From contig NC_092403.1 in NCBI RefSeq assembly GCF_009017415.1, positions 1,488,001 through 1,552,000 on the forward strand: a DNA stretch of 64,000 bases, given 5' to 3'. A program made the position numbers and the translations under genes. The stretch is from Aspergillus flavus. Lineage: Eukaryota; Ascomycota; Eurotiomycetes; Eurotiales; Aspergillaceae. The notes under the pieces are model-generated. The model made no database searches. It was not told the DNA's origin and worked only from the letters and a program-made list of their open reading frames with translations. This document shows positions 43,645 through 54,772 of the stretch, in pieces. Each line of letters opens with the position of its first letter. The stretch's first letter is position 1.

Positions 43645-45824
43645 GTTTGTGTGTGTTGTTGGTCTTGCAGATATAGAAAGGCTGTAATCTGTGCTGGAGG
43701 AAGATGTTTCTGTGATGGTTTGAGATGATCTTTGAGAGGGTGATAACTCCTCCTATTTATACCTTTTCATGGCTTCTCGAGTCCCAGTTCATGCACACAT
43801 TTGCCGGTCTGCCGAGATAATCATGTCCTTGTGCTTTTCCTTCTTCTGCAATTCTCCATGCTTCGCTCATGCATCTCGTGTATCCGGCTTGGAGGAAATA
43901 TCTTTGTCATTGGCTAAGCAACGCAAGCATTAGCCCGATTAGAACATTTTGTACTACATGAACTGGATAATTGAAGGGCTTTCTCATATGTGATACGCAG
44001 TCTGATGCCCCGGACACAACCCATGACTACCTCTCTATTACCTCTTATGGTTGTTTCTCGTATAGTGGCCAGCAACATTGGGCGGTATGAAATGCGGAGA
44101 GCAACACTCGACACTACAACCCGAGGCAAGGGATAGGTCTAGATTTGTGTAACTGTGCAAGTACAAACAAGACAAGTCCAGCATTGTAATCTTTTCTCGT
44201 CCAACCCCAACCTTACAAGAATAACCAGATAAGGCTTAGAGCAGTCCTATAACTGCACCTAATTCATAAGAATGTAAAAGACGTGTTGCCAATTGACGTC
44301 AAGCTCTTTCAATTTTAACTGCCACAATACGTAGCTGATTCTATACAGGATATGGATGTAACCCTGTCGCTTACGTTGCTCACAGCTACATCAGTACTGC
44401 AAGACCCTTGCAGAAAGCGGGGACATGTAAGCCACTATCACAATTATGATCATGGTGGGTTTAAACAGGCAATCCAGACCGTAAGGATTAGCTTAGCTCC
44501 CCGGATCTTGTTCAACTTATAGGTGAGCTCTGGAACAAATTAAGGCACCCTGCATAAGTGCGAATACAAAACCAATGGATTGTAGTTGATCTCATCCGTC
44601 TGTGCATCAGCTTACTTTCCTCATCCGGCATAGCGAACTGCAGTGTAACTCCCCGGCCTATCATAGCAAGCTCCCACTCAGAACCGGTGCGGCTGAAGGT
44701 TTATATTGACCTGATGATTGCTCTTCTGGGGTCGTGGAGAAATAATACCCGAAGAAGACCTGTGGTGTTGACTATTTCCTATGCAGTGTACGTCAGCCAG
44801 CCATTCGTTGGTCACAAGTTGTTCTCCATCACCTGCTATAATTCACAGTCATTCCCAATTCATCTTGTCTAGATGTGTGAAGCGTTATTTGAATTACTGT
44901 CACGGGTCCGTCATACCTAAGCCCCAGGTTATGAGAAATGAAGGTTGGCTCTAATCCGTAGTAATCGTGCGAACTACCAGATTGCTTTGCATGGGCAATA
45001 CCAGCGGGATCCTTATTCACATGATCACTGCAAGCCCCAGTTTAAGACATTGTCAGCAAGTTTCGTAGGCAGATGCTATAACAAGACGATCGCATTCTGT
45101 CCTATGAAGCGATTGGCTCTTACCAAGTTAACGCCCTATCCGATTCCAATAGGGAATGATTAGCTGTTTCTATGTCGCCTGACCTTGCAATGGGTATGTG
45201 TGGAATACTCGGTGCGGATAAATTCTCCCCGTTCGGTATACCAGCAAGTTAGACAGTTTCAGCCCCGGTCCGAGAGTACCGGAATTGAGGGTTCAGCATG
45301 ACGGTTCATGATGCTCTATTGGACCGAGCCATTCTGAAACGCCCGTGAGTATTTGTGGGGACCTGATCGTGGAAGTTACTCCATCAGCTCTAGGATATGA
45401 CATCTAGATACCCGACTTGGGAAATTCCCAAGCCGAATGCGGCGAGTGCAGATTAGGTCTAATAGGTGTATGATGCTTTGATATTTGATACTTTTGCCAT
45501 TGGAGTATAAGACGCCGGGCACGTACGCATGTACAGCCCAGTCACAGCGCCATTGACTAGTGGCAAGCACGTCCTGAGCGCCATGGCGCTGAACTGGTGA
45601 TGTCATGGAAAGTGGAAGCCACAGCACGCGGTGCGGGAGTACCCATGGAGCTATGAAGCTTAATGGCCGTGGACCCATCCATGGTAACAGGTGGATATTC
45701 TTTGCCAATCGGAATAATTACAAGGCTTCCTCCGTGGTAGATCGTAGAATGGTATTATCTTATTCATGACAAATTGAATAAACACATATACAAATGCTAA
45801 ATCGAGAACTAACGCATCGCTAAT
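43645..45824. other. Long intergenic region
   Basis: About 2.2 kb. The left end is the promoter of the cysteine-rich gene. Frames at 44558-44872 and 45376-45708 show no domain and no coherent splicing. Nothing else is recognised. Confidence 0.5.
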
Positions 45825-47610
45825 CTAGTTAATCTTCACACGCACGCCCTGGGAGCCAGGCTTTACATGCGGCAAGAACATATCGCGATAGCAATCCACA
45901 GAAGACCGATCTGTCTCAAACAGCTCAAAGTCGAAGTTCCGGAACACATTCGCAATAGTGAGGTACATCTCTGCATAGGCCAAGTTGATACCGAGACAGG
46001 ACCGAGTACCTTTACCGAAGGACACAAGGTAGCGCGTCAACTTCTTTCCATCGGGGGCAAGGGGGTCCCCCAGCCAGCGCTCGGGCTTGAACGTGAACGA
46101 TTCGGGGAATATTTCTTCGTCATGGGCGACGGAATAGTTGTCCATGCTGACCACTGTTCCAGGAGGAATGACGTAGTTCTTGTACGTGAGGGTGATGTGG
46201 TCTGAAATACGGAACGCACGCTGGCTTACACCATAGGACATGCGAACGCCTGATAGGTGGGATAGTTAGTTGCAGGTTACAGACGCTTAACTTGGGGGGC
46301 TACACACATTCTTGAATACAGGCGGTTAACCAAGGAAGCTGTTCCAGGTCCGTTAATGATGGCATATTGTTGGGATCTGGTATTGCGGTTTTTAGTTCCT
46401 CTCGAAGACGCTGGTAGATGCTTGGTGTATTTATAATGTGGAAGCCGGCCACCGACAGGGCGTATCTTGTTGTATCGAAGCCTGCTCCGATAACTGTAAA
46501 TGCTTCCTGTTGTAGGCGGGTCAAAGTGAGCTCTTCCGGAGGCAGATCAGAGTCGAGCAATGCATTGAAAACATTCGTCTGCTCTGAGCCATTCCGTTTT
46601 TCCTTGTTGGAGAGAATATGGGCAACTTGATCGGCCATTTCCTAGTTTCATGTTAGCAGCACTCTTAGTCGTCATTTGTTGTCCCTCCGTTCAACAGAGA
46701 AACAGGCGCTTGTTTGAGATTACCTTATGAAAATGATGCACGGACTTCATACCCGGCTGCAGAGTCTCAACCAAGCCTTGCGGTAGCGAGTTGAAGAGGG
46801 TGGCAACCCACGGGAATTGCGTGATCATATGAACTCCATCCAACAAGTCAAATAAGGCTTGAATGAAGGGCGATTTGAAATCCGGCGCCTCAAAGAAATC
46901 GTAGCCGCGATCAACACAGTACCGGACAATGATGTCCGACGCAATGCATCCCATCATCCAGTCAAGGCGAAAGACCTTTCCAGTCCCTTGATACTCTCGT
47001 CGCAGTCGGTCGCACAGCTTCGTGATCTGCTCCTGCATCATCGGGACCGCATTGTTGATTGCGCGTTTGGAGAAATACGGATTAAGAGCTGCACGGCGGT
47101 GACGGTGAACTTCATGCTTGTGTGTCGGGAATAAGCCATTGGCGTTGCCAAAACGGTGCTCGAGTTCTTTCGGTTTATCCCACGGCAATGACTGCGAGTA
47201 CATCTCCTCAAAGAAGGAGGAATCCTGGATATGAATCTCGAATGGGCTTAAGCGAATAATTGGGCCTTGGGTGTGAAGTTAGTGTACCTCTTTTCTTCAG
47301 CACTACATACCCTAACCGACAGGGGTATTTCAAGACCCGAATCGAACTTACCATACTTCTCATGGAGTTTCCGATAGTGGAACAAGTACTGTCCACCCGG
47401 AGATTTGAAGAATTCATAGTAAGTCTCATACCATTGAGTAAAGGCAGCGAGTTTAGGGCCTGGGAATTTTGCCAGCGGATGCAATGTGATGCGATATACC
47501 CCCAACACCAGAACGTACAGCACGACAGCCACTACCGTAGTCGCGCAAAAAGCCAGGGGCGACTCAATTGAGGGTCGAATAACCGATACCAGATCCTGGG
47601 TGAATCCCAT
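45825..47610 (-). CDS. Cytochrome P450, Tri4/CYP58-like
   Basis: Model complement of 47610..47352, 47265..46724, 46641..46308 and 46249..45825, 519 aa. The anchor is TTVVAVVLYVLVLGVY, followed by RITLHPLAKFPGPKLAAFT. Blocks typical of trichodiene oxygenase-like P450s are GPIIRLSPFEIHI, HRHRRAALNPYFSKRAI and ASDIIVRYCVDRGYDF. The I-helix is VIGAGFDTTRYAL, the K-helix region reads IQECVRMSYGVSQR, the PERW motif is FKPERWLGD, and the heme loop is FGKGTRSCLGINLAYAEMY. It oxidises terpenoid or related lipophilic substrates at the ER. No terpene cyclase or other cluster gene lies next to it, so it is an orphan P450. Its upstream flank is gene-poor. Confidence 0.93.
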
Positions 47611-49268
47611 GGTGCAGGGGTTAGATGTTGTTCAAAGCCAAAGGGCTGGGAATAATTACTCCGCGCGCTCGTTAGCCATGGACCCGGCAGTCTGGCTCCA
47701 GGAATTCTGCAGAAAAAAAGAAAGCCATTGTCTCAAATATGACAGGCCCCTATTGTGGGTCTTGGCCGTGCGATCCTGCACAGGGTCGTTAAGCGGAGAA
47801 GCAGACTGATTGTACGTTTTCGGCTATGGATGCGCAATGACTTTCACCGGGTTGCGTTTAGTTTCGGAGGTCTTGCCATATCGTCGAAGTTTCTTGTGAG
47901 TAATACTGAGTATGCCTTGGAAATGGGGGGAGACCCGCATCCTGCAGTACCAGGCGATTGGTACGATCAGTTGATAGTGCCGAGTCTCTAACTAGTAGAC
48001 CCACCACCGTAGCGACAACACGGACGACCAAGCCACCTATCACATCCATGGGAATAATCCACCGGACGTTTCTCAGTGATTGCCAATTCAGTAAGTAAGA
48101 GCGAAAATCTCCCGGCCTAGGCCGTACTCGGGCCAGTGGCTGAGTTTTGCCCGCAAATTTGTCAAGTTTTCCGGGCAGAGCAACTGCGTCTTAGCCAATA
48201 TATGGCGTGAACATGCATTGTACCCAGCATAACACTTAAATCCAGCTTTCGATATTCCATATTATCCCCATCATGAGTAACCCTTGGTTGAGAATTCGAG
48301 CTTGGGCCATAACGGCCACGGAATTGTTCCACGTAGCACGACATCCGTCTCCATAAATGGCGTAACTTAAAATTGAATGTCAAAGCGTTCGGGCAGAGAA
48401 GTCCTGCAGTCTGCTGATAGCCTGATACTACGGAGTACTCCGTACTAGACACTTGATAGTGCCATTCACTACCAAACCTAGTGGCTCGGTGGTTGTACTC
48501 CGTAGATCCTACGCTAGGTCTTGCAGCCCTCACGTGGGTGCCTTCAGTACCAGTGCGCACATAAGTCAATTATTCTATTGAATTTAACCGGTCGCGTAGA
48601 CTGAGGGTCGAGCCTCGATCTACTAGCGAAAAACTTTATTTACTACCAATTTGTCAACAAGAATTATTCGTATTCTGCCAGAGCAACTGGACCTTCCCGC
48701 TTGGCGAACTGGCTGTGGATGGAGTCTAGCTGACGGATAACGCCGCGGCGATTGCTTCCGAGGAATGATTTAAGACATGGCTTGTGTGCAATTATGTGGG
48801 ACACCCGTTTTTGCTCCAGCAAGGTGGGTGAAGAGAATGCCACAAGAGAAGAAAAAAAAAAGAAAAAAAAAAGGAAAAAGAAATGTGCATAATATCAAAA
48901 GCTGATATGCCGGGCTTCTAGCTTTAACAGTTCAGGTCAGTTCATGCGAGACGGCCACATCAGGCACTCCATTCTGCACAAGGCCACCCAATTGGAATCA
49001 CAGCCGGTATAGTTAGGCTAGCAAAGCAAATTCTGTAGGCCAGGAGGGAAAGTCCAGTAGTGTAGGCAGCCTAGTCACTTCGCGTCAACCTTTTTCTTCT
49101 CTCTACGCCTGGACCGGTAGCATTCTGTCAGCTGGCGGACACTTCATATGAAGATCGACAGTCGCTCACTAACTACCGAAGATGGTGTGGAGTAGTCGGT
49201 CAATCCCTGAAATTTAGCAGATACGAGGAAGTTTGCAAACGGCTTAGAAATCAAGAAAGTCAACTTAC
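47611..49268. other. Intergenic, P450 upstream region
   Basis: No gene recognised. It contains an A-rich stretch near 48852-48881 and the perfect palindrome at 48429-48444 listed separately. Confidence 0.5.
48429..48444. repeat. Perfect 16-bp palindrome
   Basis: TACGGAGTACTCCGTA, identical on both strands. Related words (tactccgtag near 48498, tactccgtagag near 18527, gtacggagtag near 18310) occur elsewhere in the window. Such tacggagta palindromes are common in Aspergillus and Penicillium intergenic DNA. Confidence 0.6.
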
Positions 49269-49617
49269 GTCCACCTTGGATTAGGGCTGGTCATACCGCT
49301 AAGTTGTTCAGCTCGTTCGCCGTTGAGGCCCATTAGCGGCCCACTCTCGTCGCACGACGCAGTGGTGATATGATCAACCGCGAGATATCGGATTTCTGAT
49401 AATGTTTCCCGAGACTCCCATGATAGAGTCACAGTCACATCCTAGCGCGCAGCTGATATGTTGGGAAATTAGATGCAAATGCTGTCATTCGCCTTACATA
49501 TCTGTCCCACAGCTTTCTAACCGCTATTGCGAAGCTCTCGTCAACGAAACAACTCACAGGTTTGCGCCGAATGTTTGAGATAAGTGTGAGAATAAAAGTT
49601 ATTTTGTTCTTAATTGC
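49269..49617 (-). pseudogene. Unassigned spliced coding remnant
   Basis: Two segments read as coding. Segment A, 49617..49498, includes RRKPVSCFVDESFAIAVRK and LWDRY, and ends at GTAAGG. Segment B starts after CTAG at 49441 and runs to a GTAAGT donor after 49269, reading VTVTLSWESRETLSEIRYLA, then VDHITTASCDESGPLMGLN. Joined, they give about 97 continuous residues with a normal 56-nt intron. No start codon lies upstream before a stop, and a downstream exon is uncertain. I do not recognise the family. It is likely a truncated gene or part of one with missed exons. Confidence 0.4.
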
Positions 49618-51641
49618 TCAGTATTCATAGTTGGTTATCATGTACTATATGTACGCACATATGTACTTTTGTGCTTCCGGCCTTCAGAAATGCCAAGAAA
49701 TGCGAAACCCCGGGATTTCAACATAAGGAATTCCAAGACCGTACTGAGACTGAGCTGTGCGCTAACTGCGGTACATGTTCTCTCTCCTTTGTAGGGGCAC
49801 TGCGTGCCTTCCATCTTCAGATATGTTGAACTTCGACCTGGGATCTGCCCCGGTGTCTATTAAACCTAGCCCCACCTCGCTTATGAGAAAGATAGAATCC
49901 TTACGCGGAACGATACCGAGGAATGCCATGAGAACCGCCCCGGGTATGTGGCATGCATGCTTCGGTGCGGTGAATCGCAAACTCCGACTTTGTCGAAGGA
50001 CCGAAAACGGACCAACACTTCGAAAGATGATAAACACGTCTTTTCCGAATGCTCGCGACGAATTTGTCCGAGCTTGTCCATATAGTAAAGCTAGCTACAG
50101 TTTGTCTGTTGCGACAAGAAGACATTGGAAAACCGTTGAGTTCATATGTTAGCCAAGAGCTGATATCGCAGAAAAACGAGTGTCGATATGCACTTTACTA
50201 TTGTCGAAGCATCCAGGAGCAGCTTGGCAAGGTATGATTAGGCTTGGATGACGTTTTCATTCACTAACTATGGGATCGTCTCGTCTTTTGGCCTAAACCC
50301 CTTGCACACATGAGAAAATAGAATCGCAGATCATCGGGCACTGGATCTGCAAAGAAGCAGAGAATTGCTGAGCTGACATGTCACATAACAACCCCGGTCT
50401 CGACCAGATCACAACGGGAGGGAAAACCAGAGATCTGCTATAACGAGATCATGCACAGCCAGTTTGCTGGCTGAGCCGCACCTTCCAGGAGAAGTGAAAT
50501 CTGTATTCTCTTAATGAGACATACCAGTAGATTGTGATCACCTTACGGGCGTTTGTGTACTGCAATGAAGAGAGCAGATTTAGCCGGCATAGCCTGTGAT
50601 AGCTCCAACGCACTGTTTAGATTGAGCGATCTCCCGCCCAACCTCTCCCATTTTATCCTCATTAATCTCCTCGAACCACTCCAGAACCAAGTCAAGCGGT
50701 GAGAAGCTGCGGCCAGGAGATTTCTCTGACTTCCTCGGGATCTAACGCCTATTTCCTGATTGGAGTGGGCGCTGATATGTTATCCAGTGTATATATTCCA
50801 AATTCTTGGTCTGAGCTCCCCTGGAACTGAAAAACAAGGGAGAAGGAAAAAAGAAAATATGGAACTTACTACATCAAAATCAATCTTTCTATCTATCTAT
50901 GGGCATACACAAGAGTCCCCTCGAATGGGGTCGTATGCAGCTCTGTTCCTAGCTGTGACCAGTACGCATAATAGGTGAGACCATGTATTGCCTCCTGAGG
51001 GTGATAACTTCCAGCCGAGCTCGCCACTGAGGATGATATAGTTCCACCTGTGGGCACCTCGCGCCCGCTTCGCACACTTCTCACTCCGCTTACAGTTGCG
51101 TATACCGAGCAGGATAATAAGCTATCCAACCACACTGTCCCTGCGACAAGCGAGTGAATCACGCGAGATTAAGCTGCCATTGAGGCGGATTTAATAGTTC
51201 TTCAAAGTTCAAACACTCATTGTCTTCAAAGGGCCTGATTCAATACTATCATGGCCGTGATATTAGCGCATGGAGCTAAAAGCCCAATCTGCTCAGGTTG
51301 ACCCACTTGAGCTGGAGTATCTTCAGCTCAGCTCATACCGACAAATTCAAGCCGATGTGAAGGACACGATGTAACACAGCAAGGTGCCAAGCAGAGAGGC
51401 TACTAATTAGAATTTATACGAGCTCCACCACTAGGTTTGCCAAATCAATGCCCCTCCACATGTCCCGCAATCTTACATGTGTTTGCCTAGCTCACCTCCC
51501 AGCATTTAGGTCACAAATTTTACTGCACCTCGCCACGCTTCAGCTACATTGTAAATATTAACGACGCCCGAGAAACTTCGCTATCGGCTCCAAAACGTTT
51601 TGATCTTCCAAAATATCCACATCCACAGTAAATCGTTCACC
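49618..51641. other. Long intergenic region
   Basis: About 2 kb. A 125-codon frame at 49775-50152 overlaps three equally long frames on the other strand and has no motif, so I do not call it. The right end is the promoter of the SIMPL-domain gene. Confidence 0.45.
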
Positions 51642-52322
51642 ATGGGCCTTACAATCCACACCGTCGGAACCTCCACCCTCCACCGTCAGGCCGAACGCGC
51701 CGTCATTTACCTCGACGTTTCCAGCGACGGAAGTGACCAGTCTACAGTATCTCAAGACGTGACTCGCACCTCCAACCGCCTTCAATCCCTCCTGAAAGAA
51801 ATCGCGCCGAAGCAGGACTCCGGAGACCCCACCCCCGAAGCTCCCGTTACATTCTGGAGCATGAGCTCCATTAGCACCGGCAGTTATCTGCCTTGGGATC
51901 ACGACAAGCAGGAACACAGAGCACGAGTCTACACCGCCCGGACCAACTTCGAGGTCAAATTCCGGGACTTCAGCAAACTGGGCGAGTTCGTGTCGGACGT
52001 GGCGAAGGACCCTCTTGTTTCGGTGCGGGACGTCGACTGGCAGTTGACGGATGATACAAAGCAGCAGCTGGGACAGGAATGCAGGAAGCTAGCGGTCTGG
52101 GACGCGCTCGCCAAGGCTAAGGATTATGCTGGTGCGCTGAACATGAGTAATCTTCGACCCGTTGAGATCGATGATTCTGAGGGACACGTTTCTGCAGGGA
52201 TATATGCTTCCGCTCGGAGGGCACCTGCATTTGCTGAGTCCGGGGGTGAGCAGGCGTTGAATTTTGTGCCGCAGAGTTGCGAAATTGAGTGCTCCGTGAA
52301 GATGCGCTTGGAGGTGGAGTAG
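51642..52322 (+). CDS. SIMPL (DUF541) domain protein
   Basis: Single exon, 226 aa from MGLTIHTVGT; an ATG-less in-frame extension runs upstream to 51600, so this ATG is chosen. Blocks typical of SIMPL domains are TVGTSTLHRQAERAVIYLDVSS near the start, a central VYTARTNFEVKFRDFSKLGEF and the helical CRKLAVWDALAKAKDYA, with a C-terminal strand SCEIECSVKMRLEVE. Bacterial homologues are secreted or periplasmic (BP26); this one has no signal peptide, so it is cytosolic. Function in fungi is unknown. It stands alone, followed by a tRNA group on the other strand. Confidence 0.85.
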   Translation: MGLTIHTVGTSTLHRQAERAVIYLDVSSDGSDQSTVSQDVTRTSNRLQSLLKEIAPKQDSGDPTPEAPVTFWSMSSISTGSYLPWDHDKQEHRARVYTARTNFEVKFRDFSKLGEFVSDVAKDPLVSVRDVDWQLTDDTKQQLGQECRKLAVWDALAKAKDYAGALNMSNLRPVEIDDSEGHVSAGIYASARRAPAFAESGGEQALNFVPQSCEIECSVKMRLEVE

Positions 52323-52523
52323 GTTGTAGACGGCTATGGGTTTGATACGTGAGATGAGCTATTTGGCAGATGATACCACTGAATCATTGTATGAATATAA
52401 TTGTTATGAGTAGAGACAATCAGGAATCCAGTTACCAGACTTAGAGACATGATTGGACAGCAGCTCTCGGGGAAGGCTGTATGAGATACGACTAGGAAGC
52501 AGGAGGTCAAAAAGAAAAAGAAA

Positions 52524-52596
52524 TGCTCCCACGCGGATTTGAACCGCGGACCTCATGATTACTAGTCATGCGCTCTACCAACTGAGCCATAGGAGC
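52524..52596 (-). tRNA. tRNA-Thr (anticodon AGT)
   Basis: 73 nt, coding strand begins GCTCCTATGGCTCAGTTGG. The acceptor stem GCTCCTA pairs with TGGGAGC, D arm GCTC...GAGC, anticodon arm CATGA-CTAGTAA-TCATG, T arm GCGG-TTCAAAT-CCGC. No intron and no CCA encoded. Confidence 0.95.
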
Positions 52597-52604
52597 CAAA
52601 GTCG

Positions 52605-52675
52605 TGCATCATCCGTGAATCGAACACGGGCCTCATCGATGGCAACGATGAATTCTACCACTAGACCAATGATGC
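52605..52675 (-). tRNA. tRNA-Gly (anticodon GCC)
   Basis: 71 nt, coding strand begins GCATCATTGGTCTAGTGG. Acceptor GCATCAT pairs with ATGATGC, anticodon arm CATCG-TTGCCAT-CGATG, T arm CCGTG-TTCGATT-CACGG. It is 8 nt from the Thr tRNA. No intron. Confidence 0.95.
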
Positions 52676-52684
52676 GGATAGAAA

Positions 52685-52758
52685 TGGTCCCAGGGAGGCT
52701 CGAACTCTCGACTTCTGAGTTATTAGCTCAGCACTCTAACCAACTGAGTTATGGGACC
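52685..52758 (-). tRNA. tRNA-Ile (anticodon AAT)
   Basis: 74 nt, coding strand begins GGTCCCATAACTCAGTTGG. Acceptor GGTCCCA pairs with TGGGACC, anticodon arm CTGAG-CTAATAA-CTCAG, T arm GAGAG-TTCGAGC-CTCCC (one mismatch). It is 9 nt from the Gly tRNA. No intron. Confidence 0.95.
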
Positions 52759-53224
52759 ATTTGTTGAGATTCTCTAGCAAAATTATGCTAGTCAAGCCTA
52801 AGCTAATGCTAATCGTGCTCACGGGTTCCTCTACATCTCTCTCGAGATGATTGAGGTACATTTCTCTCGATACAGCTTATTTGTGTCCTTGTTTTGCATG
52901 TAACGTCATTATATCCTCTGGCTGAAACCCAACTGCATCTCTAAATGCGTTTCTAAGCGTCCCTGTATACGAGCTGTCAAATGTCGTCCTCTCTATTTAG
53001 TTGCTCGGAGATATATATTGTTCCTATAGCCTTCTCCACTGACCACATATTCAAATAAACCGATCGTGTATTTCTCTCTTAGGGTTCTCATACGCTGATA
53101 ACGAACTCTTTACACTGATTCATCCCTTCATTTTACGCTTCTTTTCTTTTATTTCTTTCTTCTATAGCATCCAAATTGGATAGCATTTTTGGTATCAAGC
53201 AAAATAAGCACCTTAATTGAACAT

Positions 53225-53293
53225 GTGCTAGTATCAGCAATCAAGCTACATAGTAGTGCTAGTATCAGCAATCAAGCTACATAGTAGTGCTAG
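53225..53293. repeat. Two-copy 31-bp tandem repeat
   Basis: The unit starting gtgctagtatcagcaatcaa is repeated exactly at 53225-53255 and 53256-53286, with a third partial copy gtgctag to 53293. It lies in the 3' flank of the methyltransferase below, 48 bp from its stop. Confidence 0.9.
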
Positions 53294-53340
53294 GATGAGA
53301 TAGTGATCTGCAAGGTGGTGAAGTCGGGTCCTAATACCAC

Positions 53341-54264
53341 TCATCCGGCCTGTTTCAAAACATAATACGTCTCATATGAAGTTTGGGTGGTTTCAACACA
53401 CTCCAGACCCGCCTCCTTAAAACACTCCAATAGCTCCGGCTCTTTCCAGATCATCTGCACGGATTCAATATGGTTTTCTTCTATAACTTCTTCATGACCA
53501 GCATTAGTCCGCTTAATAACTTGCAGCTGGTAGAGAGCCCTCTTGATTGACCCGTCTACGGTCGGACTTTCAACTGGCAGTTGCCTGTAAACAATATTCT
53601 CATAGAGCTCACTCGGGAACTCATGTCGTTCGCACAACCCTGAAGATTTTGCGTTTTCGCCAGTTGGCTCTGAGGTAGATTGCGTCGATAGTAGATCTCG
53701 CTTTATAGATAGATAGAAACGCCCTGATCGTGGTCGAAGCAATGCAGCAGCCTGAGCGAGAAATTTCAAGAGCTCTCCTGACCTGGTAAGAAGACTGACG
53801 CTGCCAGACGCGGACAGGAGTAAATCAACCTGATTGATATGGGTTTCTAGAAGCTCTGCTGAGATTAAATGGAGAGCTTCTCCGACTAGCCAATCAACGC
53901 GACCGACATGCGACATGCTCGGCGTCTCCTGCTGCACAGCTAACGCATGATGGATCATCGAAGGTTTCTCGTCAACCCCAATAAATTCAACATTGGATAG
54001 AGGAATGTTGTCCCGAACGGCATCTGTGGCGAGATTGGCCAGCACACGCCCGGTACCCGTACCGACGTCCAGGACAATGAGATGTTGTCCATGATGGTCA
54101 AGAGGGTAGTATGATTCCACCTGCTTCTTCAGGGCCGATATGTAGATTTTAGCGTCATCCTGGGCGTTCAAGACCGTGACATCTGCCTTGGCCCGTAGAT
54201 CGTAGTATTCTGCCAAATAGGCAGAGTCATGAGATTTGCTTCTGCGTCCTGCGCTGTCGCTCAT
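53341..54264 (-). CDS. Class I SAM-dependent methyltransferase
   Basis: Single exon, 307 aa. Motif I is LIVLDVGTGTGRVLANLA near residue 63, motif II acidic FIGVDEKPSMI, motif III region GRVDWLVGEALHL and motif IV QVDLLLSASGSVSLL, with a post-motif LLRPRSGRFYLSIKRDLL. The N-terminus AYLAEYYDLRA is common in small-molecule methyltransferases of the UbiE/ToxA-like group. The substrate is unknown. No cluster partners are adjacent: the tRNA group is on one side and a membrane glycoprotein on the other. It has no signal peptide and should be cytosolic. Confidence 0.88.
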   Translation of the reverse strand: MSDSAGRRSKSHDSAYLAEYYDLRAKADVTVLNAQDDAKIYISALKKQVESYYPLDHHGQHLIVLDVGTGTGRVLANLATDAVRDNIPLSNVEFIGVDEKPSMIHHALAVQQETPSMSHVGRVDWLVGEALHLISAELLETHINQVDLLLSASGSVSLLTRSGELLKFLAQAAALLRPRSGRFYLSIKRDLLSTQSTSEPTGENAKSSGLCERHEFPSELYENIVYRQLPVESPTVDGSIKRALYQLQVIKRTNAGHEEVIEENHIESVQMIWKEPELLECFKEAGLECVETTQTSYETYYVLKQAG

Positions 54265-54772
54265 GATGACGAAGAGAACTACAGAGGCTGCCTTTATTCA
54301 CAACAAAAAGAAAGCCAGCCAACCAGTAGCCACTAAATCAAGGCTAGGTAGATCGTGATGTGTCAAACAGTCATACAGAGACCTTACCCAAAGAGAGATA
54401 GTTCATGATAGGACCTCAATCATTTTACCTAAGGACGAGCTGCAGAGATATGTGCCATAATTAGGATGAATTTATCTTCCTTTAATGTTTCAAGAAGACA
54501 GTATAATGCAGAATTGGTTGAATAAAAGGCAGTCGTCTGACCTGGTTTACAGTGGCAATGGCGATTGATGTAAGGCATGGCTCGTGCGCTCCCAAACCCT
54601 GGAAACCGTTCCAACGGTACCGGTCATCTGCCCACCTACCTCAGCCTTGCCATTATGGATCCGCGTTTACTCATACGATTGTCACCAAGACTTGCTCGCC
54701 CGAAACAAAAAGCCATATATTTGACATGAAGTAACAATACCAAGGGAAGTCAGTCTGCTGCTGGAGAGTACA
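54265..54772. other. Intergenic, no gene seen
   Basis: A 508-bp gap holding the methyltransferase promoter and the 3' flank of the membrane glycoprotein gene. No supported coding frame. Confidence 0.5.

Noticed and set aside
49775..50152. 125-codon plus-strand frame
   Set aside because: Three overlapping frames of similar quality occur on the other strand, and it has no domain or TATA context.
52524..52758. A CRISPR-like array, because of three regularly spaced structured units
   Set aside because: The units are three different tRNA genes with full cloverleafs, and the organism is a fungus.
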